Positions 1-11,306 of a stretch of 64,000 bases of DNA are shown piece by piece. The DNA comes from Gammaproteobacteria bacterium RIFCSPHIGHO2_12_FULL_41_20. GTDB lineage: Bacteria; Pseudomonadota; Gammaproteobacteria; DSM-16500. Position 1 is the first letter of the stretch, and each line of letters starts with the position of its first letter. The stretch lies in contig MGYC01000005.1 in NCBI GenBank assembly GCA_001801575.1, positions 1-64,000 of the forward strand. Reading direction: 5' to 3'. A program made the position numbers and the translations under genes. The notes under the pieces were generated by a model that was not told where the DNA came from, did not search any database, and was given only the letters and a program-made list of their open reading frames with translations.

Positions 1-555
1 CAGATAATAATTTTCTTTATTTTGTTCAATGATACTTTCTAGTGAGGAATAAGGTACGTAAACATATCCTGGTGGCGTATCAAATGGGGTGGCAGTTTCA
101 AAAAAAATGCCAATTTGCTTCCCTTTCGCGTCAAATGCAGCGACACTATTAGATGAAGTTTTATAATTACCTCTGTGCTTTTCGTCTTTGTCGCTAAATG
201 ACAATAAATCTCGGTGTAGTTGCTTGATGTGATTTTCGGTTAATGTGATTTCATTGTATGACTCAAATACAAGTTCCATAGTTTTCGCATAGCCGCCAAC
301 TTCTTGTTCGTCACGGCTTGCGAATGAATGAATTTCCAGGTTGGATAAGAGTCTATCCACTTCGCGATCAGAAAGCTTGCTGCCTTCTATACGGGTTGAT
401 GAGCCTATACTTTCAATTGTGGCTACATGTCGTAATGAGGCTAACCTCTCGGGTGCGAGAGTGCCAAGGGCGCGCCATGTGCCCTTAAACTCATCAATTT
501 CAGCAATGAGTGAAAGTATCTCTGGTGTAATGTTGAGTGTTGATGTGTTTATCAT
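1..555 (-). CDS. Fic family protein, N-terminal part (cut by window edge)
   Basis: Open frame of 185 codons from an ATG at 555 to the window edge with no stop. The translation begins MINTSTLNITPEIL and carries, near residues 50–60, the motif SSTRIEG. This matches the (S/T)xxxE(G/N) inhibitory helix of class II Fic proteins, in which the helix lies N-terminal to the Fic domain and blocks ATP. Further on, 'HIKQLHRDLL' and 'HRGNYKTSSNSV' fit the start of a Fic domain. The catalytic HPFxxGNGR loop would lie beyond the edge, so activity cannot be judged. Fic enzymes usually transfer AMP to protein hydroxyls. This could be a housekeeping regulator or a toxin-like protein. Confidence 0.85.
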   Translation of the reverse strand, partial: MINTSTLNITPEILSLIAEIDEFKGTWRALGTLAPERLASLRHVATIESIGSSTRIEGSKLSDREVDRLLSNLEIHSFASRDEQEVGGYAKTMELVFESYNEITLTENHIKQLHRDLLSFSDKDEKHRGNYKTSSNSVAAFDAKGKQIGIFFETATPFDTPPGYVYVPYSSLESIIEQNKENYYL

Positions 556-686
556 ATCACCCAATTATACACCCAATTCCACCCAATAAATCAACCGCAA
601 TGTCACCCATTTACACCCAATGTTTAGCTTTATGTGAACGGACAATTTACGTGTTACAGAACCGGACATTTCTATATGTCACTAAC

Positions 687-847
687 GTGAATCGTCAGGA
701 ATTCTCGGTGAATAAAGAATAGCAAGCAAAAGGGCGGTATAAAAGCACAAATAAAGCGCAGAAGGCTGGAAGCCGACGAGCCATTGTGCTTTTATACCGC
801 CCTTTTGCTTGCTATTCTTTATTCACCGAGAATTCCTGGTGAATCGT
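687..847. mobile_element. MITE-like perfect hairpin A with 9-bp target duplication
   Basis: Two perfectly complementary 55-bp arms (696–750 and 784–838) enclose a 33-nt loop (751–783). The arms begin CAGGAATTC and end GAATTCCTG. The 9-bp sequence GTGAATCGT lies directly outside both ends (687–695 and 839–847), as expected for a transposition target-site duplication. The loop is almost identical to that of the element at 8937–9081. There is no coding capacity. It sits in the gap between the fic and guaB genes, just upstream of the likely guaB promoter. Confidence 0.85.
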
Positions 848-879
848 TGTACTAGTCGCTTCTCTCCCCTGTTTTCATG

Positions 880-885
880 TATAAT
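880..885 (+). promoter_or_regulatory. putative guaB -10 box
   Basis: TATAAT lies 38 bases before the chosen guaB start, immediately downstream of hairpin A. No good -35 match is seen at 16–18 bp spacing, so the call rests on the perfect -10 hexamer and its position. If it is right, insertion of hairpin A brought new sequence to the upstream edge of this promoter. Confidence 0.4.
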
Positions 886-895
886 AACCGGTTAA

Positions 896-3981
<3,086 letters not shown>

Positions 3982-3993
3982 ATATTTGCGAGT

Positions 3994-4455
3994 ATGTTTT
4001 CCGAACGTGATCAACATTGGATGCAAAAGGCACTAACGCTAGCACAGTATGCGGCTAAGCAACAAGAAGTGCCGGTGGGAGCCATGCTGGTAACAGCAGA
4101 GGGGGTGGCGATAGGGGAAGGTTGGAATCAACCCATTATGCAACATGATCCAACAGCCCATGCAGAAGTGATCGCTTTGCGTGCTGCCGCTAAACACCTA
4201 GGTAATTACCGCTTGGTGAATACAACCCTTTATGTAACACTGGAGCCATGCCTGATGTGTGTGGGAGCGCTGGTACATGCACGAGTAAAACGATTAGTAT
4301 TTGGTGCTGTGGATCCTAAGGCGGGTGCAGTGGTGAGTGTATTACGTGTTTTGGACACAGGCAAATGGAATCACCGTGTTGATTATGCAGGTGGATTGAT
4401 GGCGGAGTCATGCGGCGAAATATTATCCGATTTTTTTCGTGCACGACGGGGGTGA
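3994..4455 (+). CDS. tadA: tRNA(adenine34) deaminase
   Basis: Deaminates A34 to inosine in tRNA-Arg(ACG). It is a 153-residue zinc deaminase with H56-A-E58 supplying a zinc ligand and the catalytic glutamate, and P85-C86-x-x-C89 supplying the other two ligands. It lies 12 bp after guaA on the same strand and is probably in the same transcript. Its substrate, a tRNA-Arg with anticodon ACG, is encoded at 28613–28686 in this window. Confidence 0.93.
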   Translation: MFSERDQHWMQKALTLAQYAAKQQEVPVGAMLVTAEGVAIGEGWNQPIMQHDPTAHAEVIALRAAAKHLGNYRLVNTTLYVTLEPCLMCVGALVHARVKRLVFGAVDPKAGAVVSVLRVLDTGKWNHRVDYAGGLMAESCGEILSDFFRARRG

Positions 4456-4505
4456 GTGGAACTCCTGAACCGCAACATTGTTTACTATGAAAACAGAGGT
4501 GAGTT

Positions 4506-5291
4506 ATGGCACAGGCGCGACAATCTTTTATAAGTATTTTATCCGCAGCATTTACAGCAGATCCAGGATTGCAAAATCGGTGTTGCCGAGAGAGTATAAA
4601 AGCGCTAAACAATTCAGGCTTAACTATGCGGATTTTTGATGAATTTCCTTGCTTGTTGCCGGAGGAGGATATTAAAGAGTTAAGTGATAGATTTTCATCT
4701 ATTCTAAATCTTGTGCAGCTGCGATCACAAGGCGATGTTAATACATTTACTACGGAAAATGACGTACTGATGGTTGAGGCTTGGGAACGTAAAATTACTA
4801 AAATAGGAATAGCTGAATTATTGGGTAAGGATGGACAGATAAAGCCAGAGATTGCATCTTTACTAACATGGCCACTGGCGCAACCCCAAGCAAGAATCTA
4901 CGAAATTGTATGTGCCTATGTGGGTGCAATTAATCAAGTGGTCATAGCAAATATCATGGAGGAGATTGACCGGGTTCCCGATAAACCCCAAGTTATTTTT
5001 GATTATATAAATAAACATTATAGCCAATGGGTAGTTGATGAATTAAGAAAAGCCAACCTTGTTTTTGATAGACAGGCGTTGGATGCCATACGATTACCCG
5101 TAGTACGGCCATTATTTACCAAACGCCAAGTAGCTGCTGCCGGTATTTTTGTCGCAGGGTTAGGATTCTTGGCTGTGGGCTTGAGCCTTTTGTTTGCCGA
5201 TGCCGGAAAAGGCGTGGGTACGCGGGCGCACAGAGGGGATGATAAGCCAGATGAGCGGCAACGTCAGCATGGCCCCGGCCATAGACATTAG
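4506..5291 (+). CDS. unassigned protein with one C-terminal membrane segment
   Basis: 261 residues, not recognised. Most of the protein looks soluble and helical. Residues about 209–231 (VAAAGIFVAGLGFLAVGL…) form a single hydrophobic segment, followed by a short, very polar tail rich in Arg, Asp, Gln and His (residues 240–261). This tail-anchored layout, with a large N-terminal cytoplasmic part, is all that can be said of function. It follows tadA by 50 bp on the same strand. A 12-bp inverted repeat begins at its stop codon. An effector role is possible but unsupported. Confidence 0.6.
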   Translation: MAQARQSFISILSAAFTADPGLQNRCCRESIKALNNSGLTMRIFDEFPCLLPEEDIKELSDRFSSILNLVQLRSQGDVNTFTTENDVLMVEAWERKITKIGIAELLGKDGQIKPEIASLLTWPLAQPQARIYEIVCAYVGAINQVVIANIMEEIDRVPDKPQVIFDYINKHYSQWVVDELRKANLVFDRQALDAIRLPVVRPLFTKRQVAAAGIFVAGLGFLAVGLSLLFADAGKGVGTRAHRGDDKPDERQRQHGPGHRH

Positions 5292-5336
5292 ACTTCTTGC
5301 TCTTTCACCTCGAGAGCGAGTTATGCAAGAAGTCTA
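5289..5336 (+). terminator. 12-bp inverted repeat after the 4506 gene
   Basis: Perfect arms TAGACTTCTTGC (5289–5300) and GCAAGAAGTCTA (5325–5336) separated by 24 nt. The position at a stop codon suggests a transcription terminator. There is no T-run, so it may instead be another small palindromic element. Confidence 0.35.
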
Positions 5337-5419
5337 TTAAACATCCTAGAAGATGAGAGCTTGCTGTAATTGATACCATTTTGTACAATATAAAAATACA
5401 CTACTGACAATCTCTTCTT

Positions 5420-6244
5420 ATGCGCAAAGAGTCACAGTCGTTACTTCGTTGCGTTTCTTTCTGCACTGCTAGCAGCTATAACCTTATTGGCTTAAATCAA
5501 TTTTTTCGACGTAAAAATTATTTTGCACGTTTATCGCGAGATGTTTTGTATGTTAGTAATGTGCGTAGACCGGGCGATATATTTTTTTTCAATCATGGCT
5601 GCTTTGTCTGCTGGGGGTTTAAAAAGGGGCAAGAGCAGCGTTTGCTGGAGTATGTCAAAGGCTTTTCTACATCACCGGTAGCGCAAATTGAAGTGGATGA
5701 TTTTGGTTATCGTTATGGTGAGGAAATTGCTATTGATACCCATGAGCGATTTAAAATAGATATTATTACGCTTGACTCTGATGATCCGCAGGTCAAGCTA
5801 GCCATTTCCTATGGATTAGCGCAATCTGCCAAATTAGAATCTTTCGAAGAAGCCATTCAGCAGGCAATTAAAAAAAATATCCATTTACCAGAAGAGATGG
5901 CTATACATGGGATTATCTCACTGAATCGACGTGCGATATTTAAAAGAATCGGAGAGATTTTTATTGCACGTAGCTCTATTAATTTAAGCAGTGAATTTCT
6001 GGATGTTCCTGAGTTTTTTTGGCGCAACCCCAATTTAGAGCCTTTTTATGTGATGGCAAAAAAATTTTTAGATATTCCTAACCGTGTCATGGCGTTGAAT
6101 CAAAAGTTAGATGTATTACAGGAACTATTACATATTTTAAATAGCCAAGTACAACATCGGCATTCCAGTTTATTAGAAAGCATTATTATTTTATTAATTG
6201 TTGTAGAAATCTTGATTAGTTTATTTCAGTTCCACGTCTGGTAG
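5420..6244 (+). CDS. DUF155 / RMD1-family membrane-anchored protein
   Basis: 274 residues resembling the RMD1/YagE (DUF155) family. Supporting stretches are 'FNHGCFVCWGF', 'LAISYGLAQSAKLESFEE' and 'RVMALNQKLDVLQELL', followed by a C-terminal hydrophobic segment (about residues 250–271) that probably anchors it in the inner membrane, the usual layout of this family. The biochemical role in bacteria is unknown. Mitochondrial relatives such as yeast Rmd1 and human RMND1 have been linked to mitochondrial translation. Its last 29 bp overlap the convergent ogt gene. Confidence 0.72.
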   Translation: MRKESQSLLRCVSFCTASSYNLIGLNQFFRRKNYFARLSRDVLYVSNVRRPGDIFFFNHGCFVCWGFKKGQEQRLLEYVKGFSTSPVAQIEVDDFGYRYGEEIAIDTHERFKIDIITLDSDDPQVKLAISYGLAQSAKLESFEEAIQQAIKKNIHLPEEMAIHGIISLNRRAIFKRIGEIFIARSSINLSSEFLDVPEFFWRNPNLEPFYVMAKKFLDIPNRVMALNQKLDVLQELLHILNSQVQHRHSSLLESIIILLIVVEILISLFQFHVW

Positions 6245-6707
6245 TTTCATGATGCAATAACCAAGTTTTAATATCGTGAAACTGGCCTTGTATATGGCCA
6301 GCATATCCACCTGTATGTGTTGCGCCAACAATGCGATGGCAAGGAATGATAATAGGGATGCGATTAGTGCGACATGCGTTACCAATAGCGCGCGGACTGG
6401 TTTGTAACTGCTTAGCTAGAGTTCCATAGGTTACTGTTTTTCCACTGGGAATTTGTTGTAACTGTTGCCACACACGTTGTTGAAAAGACGTACCAATCAA
6501 TAGCAGGTCTAAAGTGAAGATTTGCTGCGGATGTAGGAAGTAATTGATTAATGCGTTTTCTACTATTTTAGCGTGATCATCTTGTGGTGAGATTAAGGGA
6601 GTGGCTATAGGTAAAAACTCTATACATTTAAGCAAGCAATTTTGCATGACAACCCCTAAAGGGCCAAGCGGGCTAGAAATGACAGCAGCAAATGGTGTGG
6701 GGTTCAT
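6216..6707 (-). CDS. ogt: methylated-DNA–protein-cysteine methyltransferase
   Basis: Direct-reversal repair of O6-alkylguanine. The active-site motif I121-P-C123-H-R-I carries the acceptor cysteine. The helix-turn-helix 'SPRAIGNACRTN' with its arginine finger precedes it. Length of 163 residues fits a stand-alone Ogt without the Ada N-terminal domain. Its C-terminal codons overlap the convergent DUF155 gene by 29 bp. Confidence 0.93.
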   Translation of the reverse strand: MNPTPFAAVISSPLGPLGVVMQNCLLKCIEFLPIATPLISPQDDHAKIVENALINYFLHPQQIFTLDLLLIGTSFQQRVWQQLQQIPSGKTVTYGTLAKQLQTSPRAIGNACRTNRIPIIIPCHRIVGATHTGGYAGHIQGQFHDIKTWLLHHETTRRGTEIN

Positions 6708-6739
6708 CCGCGTTCCGTGTTATACAAGCAGGCTACTAT

Positions 6740-6783
6740 CCCCCTCTCTTCCATTGTTTTTTAATGGAGAGGAGAAGGGGGGG
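6740..6783 (-). terminator. hairpin terminator after rplS
   Basis: Arms CCCCTCTCTTCCATT and AATGGAGAGGAGAAGGGG (one small bulge) around a short T-rich loop, between the rplS stop (6829) and the divergent end of ogt. It is a plausible end for the minus-strand rpsP–rplS transcript. No clear T-tail is seen on the minus strand. Confidence 0.45.
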
Positions 6784-6828
6784 AAGAGAAGGGTTCAAAT
6801 AAAGTCTAGTACGTTGTCTTACAACGCG

Positions 6829-7266
6829 TTATTCTTCTGTTGTATTACTATCTGTAGCATCTGTTCCAGCGCTTGCATCTGTAGCAGCATTCATACCGGG
6901 TTGACTATTATTAAGAATACGCTTTTCTTTGATACGCGCAGCTCGACCACTGAGTTCGCGCATATAATACAACTTAGCACGTCTAACATCACCATGACGT
7001 TTCACTTCAATACTGTCGATGACAGGGCTATACACTTGAAATACGCGTTCTACACCAACGCCATGAGAAATTTTGCGAACGGTAAAGGAGGAGTGATAAC
7101 CTCGGTTTCGTTTTGCGATAACGACACCTTCGAAGGATTGCAAACGAGCGCGATCCCCTTCTTTTACTTTTACTTGTACCACTACGGTATCCCCAGGAGA
7201 AAAAGCTGGGAGTGGTTTAACATTTTGCATTAATTCGGCTTCTAAGTTTTGCATTACATTACTCAT
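6829..7266 (-). CDS. rplS: 50S ribosomal protein L19, with extended C-terminus
   Basis: Core L19 sequence: '[16 protein letters not shown]', '[15 protein letters not shown]' and '[16 protein letters not shown]'. The ATG at 7266 was chosen over an upstream frame because it overlaps the trmD stop and has an AGAGGA site upstream. The product is about 145 residues, some 30 longer than the E. coli protein. The extra part is a low-complexity Ala/Thr/Asp/Ser tail (after '[14 protein letters not shown]'). It is the last gene of the rpsP–rimM–trmD–rplS operon. Confidence 0.96.
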   Translation of the reverse strand: MSNVMQNLEAELMQNVKPLPAFSPGDTVVVQVKVKEGDRARLQSFEGVVIAKRNRGYHSSFTVRKISHGVGVERVFQVYSPVIDSIEVKRHGDVRRAKLYYMRELSGRAARIKEKRILNNSQPGMNAATDASAGTDATDSNTTEE

Positions 7267-8020
7267 TGTCGGTTCCTCTATCAATCTCTGTTTGTTCTGC
7301 TACAAATTCCATAAGCAACTCTAATTCCTGGTTGCTCAAGGGCTTTTTGGCTAAAAGATCAGGGCGTTTTAGCCAAGTTCTACCTAAAGCTTGTTTTAAG
7401 CGCCAGCGTGCAATAGCTGCATGATTCCCGCTTAATAACACATCAGGGACTCGTGCTCCCTGAAAGTCTTCGGGTCGGGTGTACTGAGGATATTTCAAGA
7501 GACCAGATGTTAGCGACTCTTGGGTGATAGAATCCTCATCACCTACTGTGCCTGGGATTAGCCGGGTTATCACATCAATCATAACCATGGCTGCTAGCTC
7601 TCCGCCTGACAGCACATAATCACCGATAGACCATTCTTCATCGACTTGCTGGCTGATGACGCGTTCATCTATGCCTTCATAGCGCCCAGCTAACAAAATC
7701 AATGCTTTTTTCTCTAACAGTATTTCAGCGGTTTTTTGCTGAAATGACTTTCCTTGCGGTGATAAATAAATAACCGTTGGCGGTTGCGGCGCTGTTTGTC
7801 TAGCAGCAGCGATTGCTGCACATAAGGATGGTGCCATCATCACCATTCCCGCACCACCACCGTAAGGATTATCATCTACCGTGTTATGTTTGTCTTGTGT
7901 GAAATCACGTGGATTCCAGCATACTACATTCAATAGTTGTTTTTTTATTGCCTTGCCAGTAATGCCATATTGTAATGCAGCCAGCATTTCTGGAAACAAA
8001 GTAATAACGCCGCACCACAT
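7259..8020 (-). CDS. trmD: tRNA (guanine37-N1)-methyltransferase
   Basis: Methylates G37 in tRNAs to prevent frameshifting. 253 residues with the knotted SPOUT features '[13 protein letters not shown]', '[15 protein letters not shown]' and '[19 protein letters not shown]'. It lies directly next to rimM, with its start one base from the rimM stop, and its stop overlaps the rplS start. This is the standard order. Confidence 0.97.
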   Translation of the reverse strand: MWCGVITLFPEMLAALQYGITGKAIKKQLLNVVCWNPRDFTQDKHNTVDDNPYGGGAGMVMMAPSLCAAIAAARQTAPQPPTVIYLSPQGKSFQQKTAEILLEKKALILLAGRYEGIDERVISQQVDEEWSIGDYVLSGGELAAMVMIDVITRLIPGTVGDEDSITQESLTSGLLKYPQYTRPEDFQGARVPDVLLSGNHAAIARWRLKQALGRTWLKRPDLLAKKPLSNQELELLMEFVAEQTEIDRGTDNE

Positions 8021-8539
8021 TTATAACACTTCCCAATTTACATGAATTTCTTGTTTAGCTAAGTCAATGGATGTGATTACATTGCCAAGCAAATAGGGAA
8101 TAGCGTGTTCCTGTTCTCCCTTTACTACTAAAACGTCATTGGTTCCAGTTGCCATTAAGTAAGCCACCTTTCCCAAGTGGCTACCCTGTTGATCAATAAC
8201 CTGTAAACCCTCTAAATCTGACCAATAATATTCATTATGCTTTAATTTTGGAAGCTTGGTGCGTACAGTAGCAATCAACTTACCTGTATATAGCCCTGCT
8301 TCTTCAGGGTTATTTAACCCCACTAATTTAATAATTATTCCTTTACCATGTTGCTTCCCATTTTCTACCGTGACGGGGTGCCATGCATTATTATTAAACC
8401 AGTACCATGGCTGATACTTTAATATATCATCGTGTTTTTGGGTAAAGGAGTGTATTTTTACCCAACCTTTTACCCCATAAGTAGACCCTATTTTCCCTAT
8501 AATAATATATTGCGAATCACCAGAGGCAGCTTGGCGCAT
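8021..8539 (-). CDS. rimM: 16S rRNA processing protein RimM
   Basis: 30S maturation factor that binds S19. 172 residues. The N-terminal domain has 'IGKIGSTYGVKGWVKI' and the PRC-barrel C-terminal domain has 'YYWSDLEGLQVIDQQG'. It lies between rpsP and trmD with tight spacing, as in other gammaproteobacteria. Confidence 0.95.
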   Translation of the reverse strand: MRQAASGDSQYIIIGKIGSTYGVKGWVKIHSFTQKHDDILKYQPWYWFNNNAWHPVTVENGKQHGKGIIIKLVGLNNPEEAGLYTGKLIATVRTKLPKLKHNEYYWSDLEGLQVIDQQGSHLGKVAYLMATGTNDVLVVKGEQEHAIPYLLGNVITSIDLAKQEIHVNWEVL

Positions 8540-8545
8540 AATACG

Positions 8546-8830
8546 TTATTGCGCTGTAGCTACTACGGCAGTTGCTTGGGCGGATACTAACTTCTGATAA
8601 GTTTTTATTAAATTCTTCACCCGATCTGACGGTTGTGCACCTTGGGATAGCCAATATTGCGCACGTTCTTGGTTCATAAGCAGGCGTTGCTCTTTGCCTT
8701 GCGCAATGGGGTTGAAATAACCAATACGTTCCACAAAGCGACCATCTCGAGAACTGCGTTTATCAGTTACAACAATATGATAAAAAGGCCGTTTTTTGGT
8801 GCCGCCACGCGATAAACGAATAACTACCAT
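8546..8830 (-). CDS. rpsP: 30S ribosomal protein S16
   Basis: 94 residues beginning [20 protein letters not shown], a textbook S16 start, with '[14 protein letters not shown]' further on. It is the first gene of the rpsP–rimM–trmD–rplS operon. It is separated from ffh by a MITE-like hairpin. Confidence 0.97.
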   Translation of the reverse strand: MVVIRLSRGGTKKRPFYHIVVTDKRSSRDGRFVERIGYFNPIAQGKEQRLLMNQERAQYWLSQGAQPSDRVKNLIKTYQKLVSAQATAVVATAQ

Positions 8831-8927
8831 TTTTTTTCCTCTTACTCGAATGCTGTTTTATAGTGATTATCTTATATATAAAGGCAGCAGATTATACGAG
8901 ACTACTCAGCGAGTAGCAATATGCTTT

Positions 8928-9090
8928 ACCCTCTTTCAGGAGCTCTCGTTGAATAAAAGATGGCAAGCTGCTAGATAAGTATAAAAGCACAAATAAAGCG
9001 CAGGAGGCTGGAAGCCGACGAGCCATTGTGCTTTTATACTTATCTAGCAGCTTGCCATCTTTTATTCAACGAGAGCTCCTGGCCTTCTTT
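8928..9090. mobile_element. MITE-like perfect hairpin B (same family as A)
   Basis: Perfect 56-bp arms (8937–8992 and 9026–9081) enclose a 33-nt loop (8993–9025) that differs from the loop of hairpin A by one base. The arms share the A ends (CAGGAG…, inner ATAAAAGCACAA) but differ from A at many positions while still pairing perfectly. The outside 9-mers ACCCTCTTT and GCCTTCTTT agree at 7 of 9 positions, consistent with an aged target duplication. The element ends 7 bp from the ffh stop. Confidence 0.8.
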
Positions 9091-10471
9091 ATCCCCCCCG
9101 CCATGGGGGGATATTGTTGCCAGCAAAAGGTAATCTGTTTTGCATGGTGCGCATCATCTTCATCATGCCGCCTTTTTTCGACATTTTTTGCATCATTTTT
9201 TGCATGACGAGGAATTGTTTAAGAAGCTGATTAATGGCTTGTACTGATGTGCCAGAACCATCAGAAATACGCCGTTTATGGGATCCTTTGATTAGGCCAG
9301 GGAAGCGACGTTCTTTGGGTGTCATAGAGTTAATAATCGCTTCAATTTCCACTAATTTTTTGTCATTCATTTGTTCTTTGACATTAGTAGGTAAAGCGCC
9401 CATTCCTGGTAGCTTGCTCATAATGCCCATGATTCCACCCATTTTATGAATTTCACATAGTTGATCGCGAAAATCTTTTAAATCAAAGGTTTTGCCTTTT
9501 TTGATTTTTTTAGCTAACTTTTCTGCTTTATCTTTATCTAGTTTTCTTTCTGCTTCTTCAACCAGTGTTAGCACATCTCCCATCCCTAAGATACGCGAAG
9601 CAATACGCTCGGGATAAAAAGGTTCTAGTGCATCAGTTTTTTCACCTATGCCAATAAACTTAATGGGAGCTCCTGTGATTTGCCGTATCGATAATGCGGC
9701 ACCACCACGAGCATCACCATCTGCTTTGGTGAGAATGACTCCAGTTAAAGGTAATGTTTCATGAAATGCCTTGGCTGTGTTAGCAGCATCCTGTCCAGTC
9801 ATGGCATCAACGACGAATAAAGTTTCTATAGGCGTAGTTGCTGTATGGATACGTTGAATTTCTGTCATCATGTCATTGTCAATATGTAAGCGTCCTGCTG
9901 TATCAATAATCACAACATCAATCACTTTGTTCTTGGCAGCATGAACTGCTTCTTGGGCGATATGCACCGGGTCTTGTGTTGGAGAGCTAGGGAAAAAAGT
10001 GGTATCAGTTGTTTTAGCCAGGGTTTCTAATTGCTGAATAGCTGCCGGGCGATAAATATCAGTACTGACGACCATCACAGACTTTTGCTGATGCTCTTTT
10101 AACCAACGAGCCAGCTTGATGGTGGTGGTGGTTTTTCCTGATCCTTGTAATCCAGCCATTAATACTATTGCTGGAGGCTGAACGCGTAAATCAAGGGTAG
10201 CATTTTCTTTGCCCAAAATAGCGACAAGTTCATCATGTACTATCTTTATTAATACTTGCCCAGGTGAAAGGCTTTCGATTACCTCTTTCCCTATTGCTTT
10301 AACATATACGTGGTCAACAAATTCTTTAACAACAGGCAAGGCGACGTCGGCTTCTAGGAGCGCAAGGCGGATTTCTCGCAAAGTGTCTTTTATATTGTCC
10401 TCAGTTAGGCGACCTTGACCGGTTAGATTTTTAACAATGCGAGTTAAACGTTCGGATAAATGTGTGAACAT
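9089..10471 (-). CDS. ffh: signal recognition particle GTPase
   Basis: Binds 4.5S RNA and signal peptides and docks with FtsY at the membrane. 460 residues. The N domain is followed by the G domain with P-loop GLQGSGKTTT and DTAGRLHID, and then the methionine-rich M domain (KMMQKMSKKGGMMKMM). The gene order ffh–rpsP is usual, here with hairpin B between the two. Confidence 0.97.
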   Translation of the reverse strand: MFTHLSERLTRIVKNLTGQGRLTEDNIKDTLREIRLALLEADVALPVVKEFVDHVYVKAIGKEVIESLSPGQVLIKIVHDELVAILGKENATLDLRVQPPAIVLMAGLQGSGKTTTTIKLARWLKEHQQKSVMVVSTDIYRPAAIQQLETLAKTTDTTFFPSSPTQDPVHIAQEAVHAAKNKVIDVVIIDTAGRLHIDNDMMTEIQRIHTATTPIETLFVVDAMTGQDAANTAKAFHETLPLTGVILTKADGDARGGAALSIRQITGAPIKFIGIGEKTDALEPFYPERIASRILGMGDVLTLVEEAERKLDKDKAEKLAKKIKKGKTFDLKDFRDQLCEIHKMGGIMGIMSKLPGMGALPTNVKEQMNDKKLVEIEAIINSMTPKERRFPGLIKGSHKRRISDGSGTSVQAINQLLKQFLVMQKMMQKMSKKGGMMKMMRTMQNRLPFAGNNIPPWRGG

Positions 10472-10562
10472 AATTTTATGTACCAGGATAAGTAATAAAT
10501 GAAAGGAGTATACTGAGATGGAGAAAATAAAGGAAGATTTTGGCTATTATTTTTACCATACT

Positions 10563-10937
10563 TTATCGTAAAATCAGCGCGGCGGCGACTTGTCGATTTT
10601 CAGCAGTGAGTGCATTGTAAGTTCGACACGCAGCAGCCGTATCCATGATTTCTATGCCAATTCCATGATTAATTAAGTCGCCATAGGTCTCTAGAGCAGG
10701 AAATTGCAAGGTAATCCCTGTGCCAATAAGCAAGATGCTGGGTTGTAATGCAAGCACTGGAGATAGGTGTGTAGAGGTTAATTCATTGATATGTTGTGGT
10801 GGCCAATGTGTAATAAGTTGCGAAGCAGAAATAATAATGCTGGTAGTTAATTGTTGATTATTAATTTGAATGCAACCTGGTTTATATCCCTGAATTTGAT
10901 ATTGTGCTTGGTTTTCGTCTAGAGTGAATGATGACAT
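10563..10937 (-). CDS. DUF498 / Mth938-domain protein
   Basis: About 124 residues with the features of the Mth938 family: 'YKPGCIQINNQQL', 'PSILLIGTGITLQFP' and 'GIGIEIMDTAAACRTYNAL'. These are small, cytoplasmic, Rossmann-like proteins related to the mitochondrial complex I assembly factor NDUFAF3. The bacterial role is uncertain. The internal ATG at 10937 was chosen because an AGGA site lies about 7 bp upstream. An upstream ATG at 10976 is possible. Confidence 0.8.
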   Translation of the reverse strand: MSSFTLDENQAQYQIQGYKPGCIQINNQQLTTSIIISASQLITHWPPQHINELTSTHLSPVLALQPSILLIGTGITLQFPALETYGDLINHGIGIEIMDTAAACRTYNALTAENRQVAAALILR

Positions 10938-11031
10938 GCATGGTTCCTGTCTATGTATTAAATTCTCGCATTTCAAGGTGTAATGGGTATAGATTAGTAT
11001 TTTAACAAAATGTTAAACTAAAGGACACCTC

Positions 11032-11289
11032 ATGTTAAACCATGCTTCTTCCTCCTTACCATTTAAGAGTGTTGCAAGTGGATTGTTATTTGCTGTTATC
11101 CTAGGTCCAGTTGGTTTACTGTATGCTTCATTTTGGGGTGGGGTAACCATGATAGTTGTGGGTTTTATTGTGTGTAGTAGCCGTCTCTTTGTGCCAATTT
11201 TATTGGCGTGGATAATCTCATGTATATGGAGCGTGCATGCTGTTAATCGCTACAACAATAAAATTCTAGAGGCTATTCGGGTTCATTAA
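11032..11289 (+). CDS. small two-helix membrane protein
   Basis: 85 residues with two hydrophobic stretches (about residues 14–34 and 38–66), separated by a short turn with glycines. An AAAGGA site precedes the ATG. It sits 17 bp before recJ and may be cotranscribed. Not assigned to a family. Confidence 0.6.
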   Translation: MLNHASSSLPFKSVASGLLFAVILGPVGLLYASFWGGVTMIVVGFIVCSSRLFVPILLAWIISCIWSVHAVNRYNNKILEAIRVH

Positions 11290-11306
11290 GGCATAAGAAT
11301 TAATAT

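Noticed and set aside
751-783. Conserved loop of hairpins A/B as a tRNA or a known small RNA
   Set aside because: 33 nt is too short for a tRNA and no recognised motif fits, so it was kept only as a possible new RNA.
6601-7233. Open frame spanning ogt, the terminator and rplS on the plus strand
   Set aside because: It runs antisense to two conserved genes and its product has no recognisable features.
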